From Bacteroidota bacterium (GTDB lineage: Bacteria; Bacteroidota; Bacteroidia; NS11-12g; UBA955): DNA of 9,057 nt. This document shows positions 7,392-9,057 of this stretch, in pieces. Below the pieces are notes generated by a model that saw only the letters and a list, made by a program, of their open reading frames with translations, ran no database searches and was not told the DNA's origin. The stretch is taken from contig JAIYBO010000232.1 of the NCBI GenBank assembly GCA_027488495.1, positions 1 to 9,057 on the forward strand, in the 5' to 3' direction. The first letter of the stretch is position 1, and the number at the start of each line of letters is the position of its first letter. The position numbers were made by a program, and so were the translations under genes.

Positions 7392-8225
7392 TTATTGTGT
7401 TTTTCGCAACCCGTTGGGTTCGATTGTAATATCTCTGTTGCGATACAAAGTTCCTACGGCTTCCTTAAAGGCTTTTTTACTCATGCCAAATTTGGCTTGA
7501 ATTAATTCAGGTGCTGATTTGTCTGTCATTGACAAAAATCCCCCTTCTGCTTCGATGGCGTCTAAGATTATTCCTGCCAATCCAGGGACTTTTTTACGGC
7601 CAATTGGGGTTAAGGATAAATCGATGTGCCCATTTTCTCTGATCAAACGCACGTAGCCTTTCATGGTATCGCCCACTTCTATGGGTTTGAAAGCTTCGTT
7701 CTTGTAGACCATTCCTTGAAATTTTTGATCGATAATCATTCTGAAGCCAATCTCTGTTTCTTCAAAACACATCAAATCAACCTCGGTGTTGAAGCCCAAT
7801 GTAACGTCGGTTTTCTCTAGCCATTTTGAAATTTTGGCACTCGCCAACAGGCGGTCGGTGACTTCGTCGCGGTATAAATAAACTACGGCGTGTTCACCTT
7901 CTACCAATTTCTGGTGTTGCTCTTTGAAAGGTACAAATAGGTCTTTTTCGAGCCCCCAATCCAAAAATGCACCAATGCCGGTGGTGGCCACAACCTCTAA
8001 ACAAGCAAATTCGTTGAGTTCGATCTTGGGGACACGGGTGGTAGCGGTGAGTCTGTCTTCGGAGTCTCTGTAAATGAATACGTTGATTATGTCGCCTTCT
8101 ACGGCTTCGGCAGGACAGTATTTGTTGGGCAACAATACCTCTACTCCCAAATCATCTGTGAGATACCAACCTTGCGGTGTATCGTGGTGAAAGGTGAGAT
8201 CCAAAAAAAGTCCTGTTTTAATCAT
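7392..8225 (-). CDS. cvfB: CvfB/YitL-like S1-domain RNA-binding protein
   Basis: This 277-residue cytoplasmic protein resembles CvfB, whose Staphylococcus and Streptococcus members consist of S1-type OB folds followed by a winged helix, bind RNA, and influence expression of virulence and other genes. Visible here: an N-terminal S1-like domain (about 1-65), a clear second S1 domain with GIGAFLDWGLEKDLFVPF (83-100), a third S1-like unit with KGYVRLIRENGHIDLSL (189-205), and a C-terminal winged helix (about 213-277) with FGMSKKAFKEAVGTLYR. The length fits the family. The start is set at the ATG of MIKTG. A longer frame could begin at a TTG four codons upstream (8237), but the family normally starts just before this 'MI(K/E)xG' motif. 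TATAAT directly abuts the ATG, and no clear ribosome binding site is seen. The gene is divergent from the Crp-family gene and points toward the lipoprotein operon. Its targets in Bacteroidota are unknown; the symbol denotes family, not proven function. Confidence 0.88.
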   Translation of the reverse strand: MIKTGLFLDLTFHHDTPQGWYLTDDLGVEVLLPNKYCPAEAVEGDIINVFIYRDSEDRLTATTRVPKIELNEFACLEVVATTGIGAFLDWGLEKDLFVPFKEQHQKLVEGEHAVVYLYRDEVTDRLLASAKISKWLEKTDVTLGFNTEVDLMCFEETEIGFRMIIDQKFQGMVYKNEAFKPIEVGDTMKGYVRLIRENGHIDLSLTPIGRKKVPGLAGIILDAIEAEGGFLSMTDKSAPELIQAKFGMSKKAFKEAVGTLYRNRDITIEPNGLRKTQ

Positions 8226-8247
8226 ATTATACCACAAAAGTCGGGTT

Positions 8248-8255
8248 AATCTTTG
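8248..8255 (+). promoter_or_regulatory. Weak -7-like element for the Crp-family gene
   Basis: AATCTTTG differs from TAnnTTTG at one base and would give a leader of about 26 bases before the ATG at 8288. A second one-mismatch candidate, GACCTTTG, lies at 8264-8271. The two share the direct repeat CTTTGA (8251-8256 and 8267-8272). On the opposite strand GACTTTTG (8242-8235) is a one-mismatch candidate for cvfB but would leave almost no leader. All of this sits in the 62-base divergent spacer, which must contain the start signals of both genes. Confidence 0.3.
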
Positions 8256-8287
8256 AAAATCGCGACCTTTGACTGAAATACTTCTTC

Positions 8288-8956
8288 ATGACACAGAAAT
8301 CAGAAATGAACAACAGCGATAGGGTTCGTGAGGTTTTTGCTCATTTTGAGCCCGCGTTGATTGAATCGCTCATCGATCAGAGCATTGTGAAAGAATATGT
8401 TGCCAACGAGGAAATCATTCGAACAGGGCAGTTTATGCCGAGTACGGTATTGGTTTTGGAAGGCCGTGTGAAGGTGTATCGCGAGAGCGACGAGGGGTCT
8501 GAGTTTTTCTTGTATTATCTCACGCCAGGTCAAGCTTGTGCTGTGTCTATGAGTTGTGCTGCGAGAATGGAAAGCAGTCAAATTACGGCGATTGCCACAG
8601 AGGCCACCAAATTGTTGATGTTCCCCGTTCAAACGATGAATGAGTGGATGAAAGAATATCGGTCGTGGTATGAGTTTGTGATTTCGACTTACCGCCACCG
8701 GTTTGAGGATGTGCTTACGGTATTGGATCATGTGGCGTTTCGGGGTATGGACGAGCGTTTGGAATTTTATTTGATGAATCAGTGGAAATCTTGTGGTTGC
8801 TCAGACATTCCAATCAATCATCAAACCATCGCACAGGATTTGAACTCATCGCGTGAAGTGATTTCGCGATTGCTCAAAAAGATGGAACAGCGCAACATGT
8901 TGGTGCTGCATCGCAATCACATCGAAATTAAGGGCAACTGGATTTCTCGCGTTTGA
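8288..8956 (+). CDS. Crp/Fnr-family transcriptional regulator
   Basis: This 222-residue cytoplasmic DNA-binding protein has a cyclic-nucleotide-binding-type beta-roll (about 15-115), a dimerisation helix (about 116-150) and a Crp-type winged helix-turn-helix (about 155-215). The recognition helix SSREVISRLLKKME keeps R189, E190 and R194 at the positions of R180, E181 and R185 of E. coli CRP, which read a TGTGA half-site, so a similar half-site is plausible. The effector domain is unlike CRP. Where CRP has the Glu and Arg that hold cAMP phosphate, this protein has TPGQACAVSMSC (C84, C90) and then MESSQITAIA, without the R-(S/T)-A motif. Canonical cAMP binding is therefore unlikely. The cysteine-bearing form is common among Bacteroidota regulators of this family; a redox or metal signal is only a guess. 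Two more cysteines occur at 169 and 171. The start at 8288 is preferred; an ATG six codons later (8306) is also possible. It is divergent from cvfB. Confidence 0.92.
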   Translation: MTQKSEMNNSDRVREVFAHFEPALIESLIDQSIVKEYVANEEIIRTGQFMPSTVLVLEGRVKVYRESDEGSEFFLYYLTPGQACAVSMSCAARMESSQITAIATEATKLLMFPVQTMNEWMKEYRSWYEFVISTYRHRFEDVLTVLDHVAFRGMDERLEFYLMNQWKSCGCSDIPINHQTIAQDLNSSREVISRLLKKMEQRNMLVLHRNHIEIKGNWISRV

Positions 8957-8992
8957 TGAATCTGGCCTTTAGGCAGCCGAAAATCATTGAAT

Positions 8993-9044
8993 AAAGGTAT
9001 TGACTTCTGTTATCTCAACAGCGTAACGTTGCCAGAATACCTTT
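8993..9044. repeat. 9-bp inverted repeat enclosing a nested stem-loop, downstream of the regulator gene
   Basis: AAAGGTATT (8993-9001) and AATACCTTT (9036-9044) are perfect inverted copies 34 bases apart. Between them CTGTT-ATCTC-AACAG (9007-9021) forms a second perfect hairpin, and TTCTG/CAGAA (9005-9009 and 9033-9037) offers a competing pairing. The structure begins 36 bases after the regulator's stop codon. It could be a structured RNA, an operator pair at a promoter for a gene beyond the window, or a 3'-end structure; no T tract follows directly. Bases 8957-8992 hold only a weak bulged stem at 8962-8976. Confidence 0.5.
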
Positions 9045-9045
9045 G
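9038..9045 (+). promoter_or_regulatory. -7-like element pointing out of the window
   Basis: TACCTTTG matches TAnnTTTG exactly and overlaps the right arm of the inverted repeat at 8993-9044. No TTG is found at the expected -33 spacing, and the gene it would serve lies beyond base 9057, so this rests on the -7 match alone. Confidence 0.3.
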
Positions 9046-9057
9046 AATTTCGTTTTC

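Noticed and set aside
8226..8237. TTG start adding four residues to the CvfB-like protein
   Set aside because: An ATG follows four codons later exactly where family members begin; the TTG has no supporting signal.
8962..8976. Possible terminator hairpin just after the Crp-family gene
   Set aside because: The stem has only five pairs and a bulge, and no T tract follows.

Overview
The window looks like a chromosomal segment of a Bacteroidota bacterium. The evidence is a DUF5723-type outer-membrane barrel protein, a lipoprotein beside it, a TAnnTTTG-type -7 promoter element, A-rich or AT-rich rather than Shine-Dalgarno start regions, and a Crp-family regulator of the kind common in that phylum. 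Base composition is moderate (mid-40s % GC by eye) and even across the window. I see no rRNA, tRNA, CRISPR array, insertion sequence or phage gene. Genus cannot be fixed from the sequence.

Layout: (1) Bases 1-2153 (+) hold the C-terminal two thirds of mfd, the transcription-repair coupling factor; its N-terminus lies outside the window. (2) Eleven bases later, 2165-3397 (+) encodes an exported metallo-beta-lactamase-fold hydrolase whose metal ligands and their spacing match NAPE-PLD-type phospholipases. (3) A 35-base convergent gap with a small hairpin separates it from a minus-strand block. Read in transcription order, that block is a CvfB-like S1/winged-helix RNA-binding protein (8225-7392), a 138-base intergenic region with a good promoter -7 element and two inverted repeats, a 689-residue lipoprotein of unknown function (7253-5184), and a 579-residue DUF5723 barrel protein with a calcium-type repeat and a lysine-rich tail (5172-3433). 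(4) Divergent from cvfB, across 62 bases, is a Crp/Fnr-family regulator (8288-8956, +). (5) The last 100 bases hold no gene but contain a 9-bp inverted repeat with a nested stem and a promoter-like element in its right arm.

The genes fall into housekeeping functions (mfd, cvfB, the regulator) and envelope functions (the exported hydrolase and the lipoprotein/barrel pair). The most plausible little-described system is the lipoprotein plus DUF5723 operon. It has its own promoter, an 11-base gene spacing, a partner with a recurring Asn-x-Phe beta-sandwich-like motif, and a barrel protein that carries a calcium-type linker but no OmpA domain. Nothing in the window gives its function, and I do not claim one.
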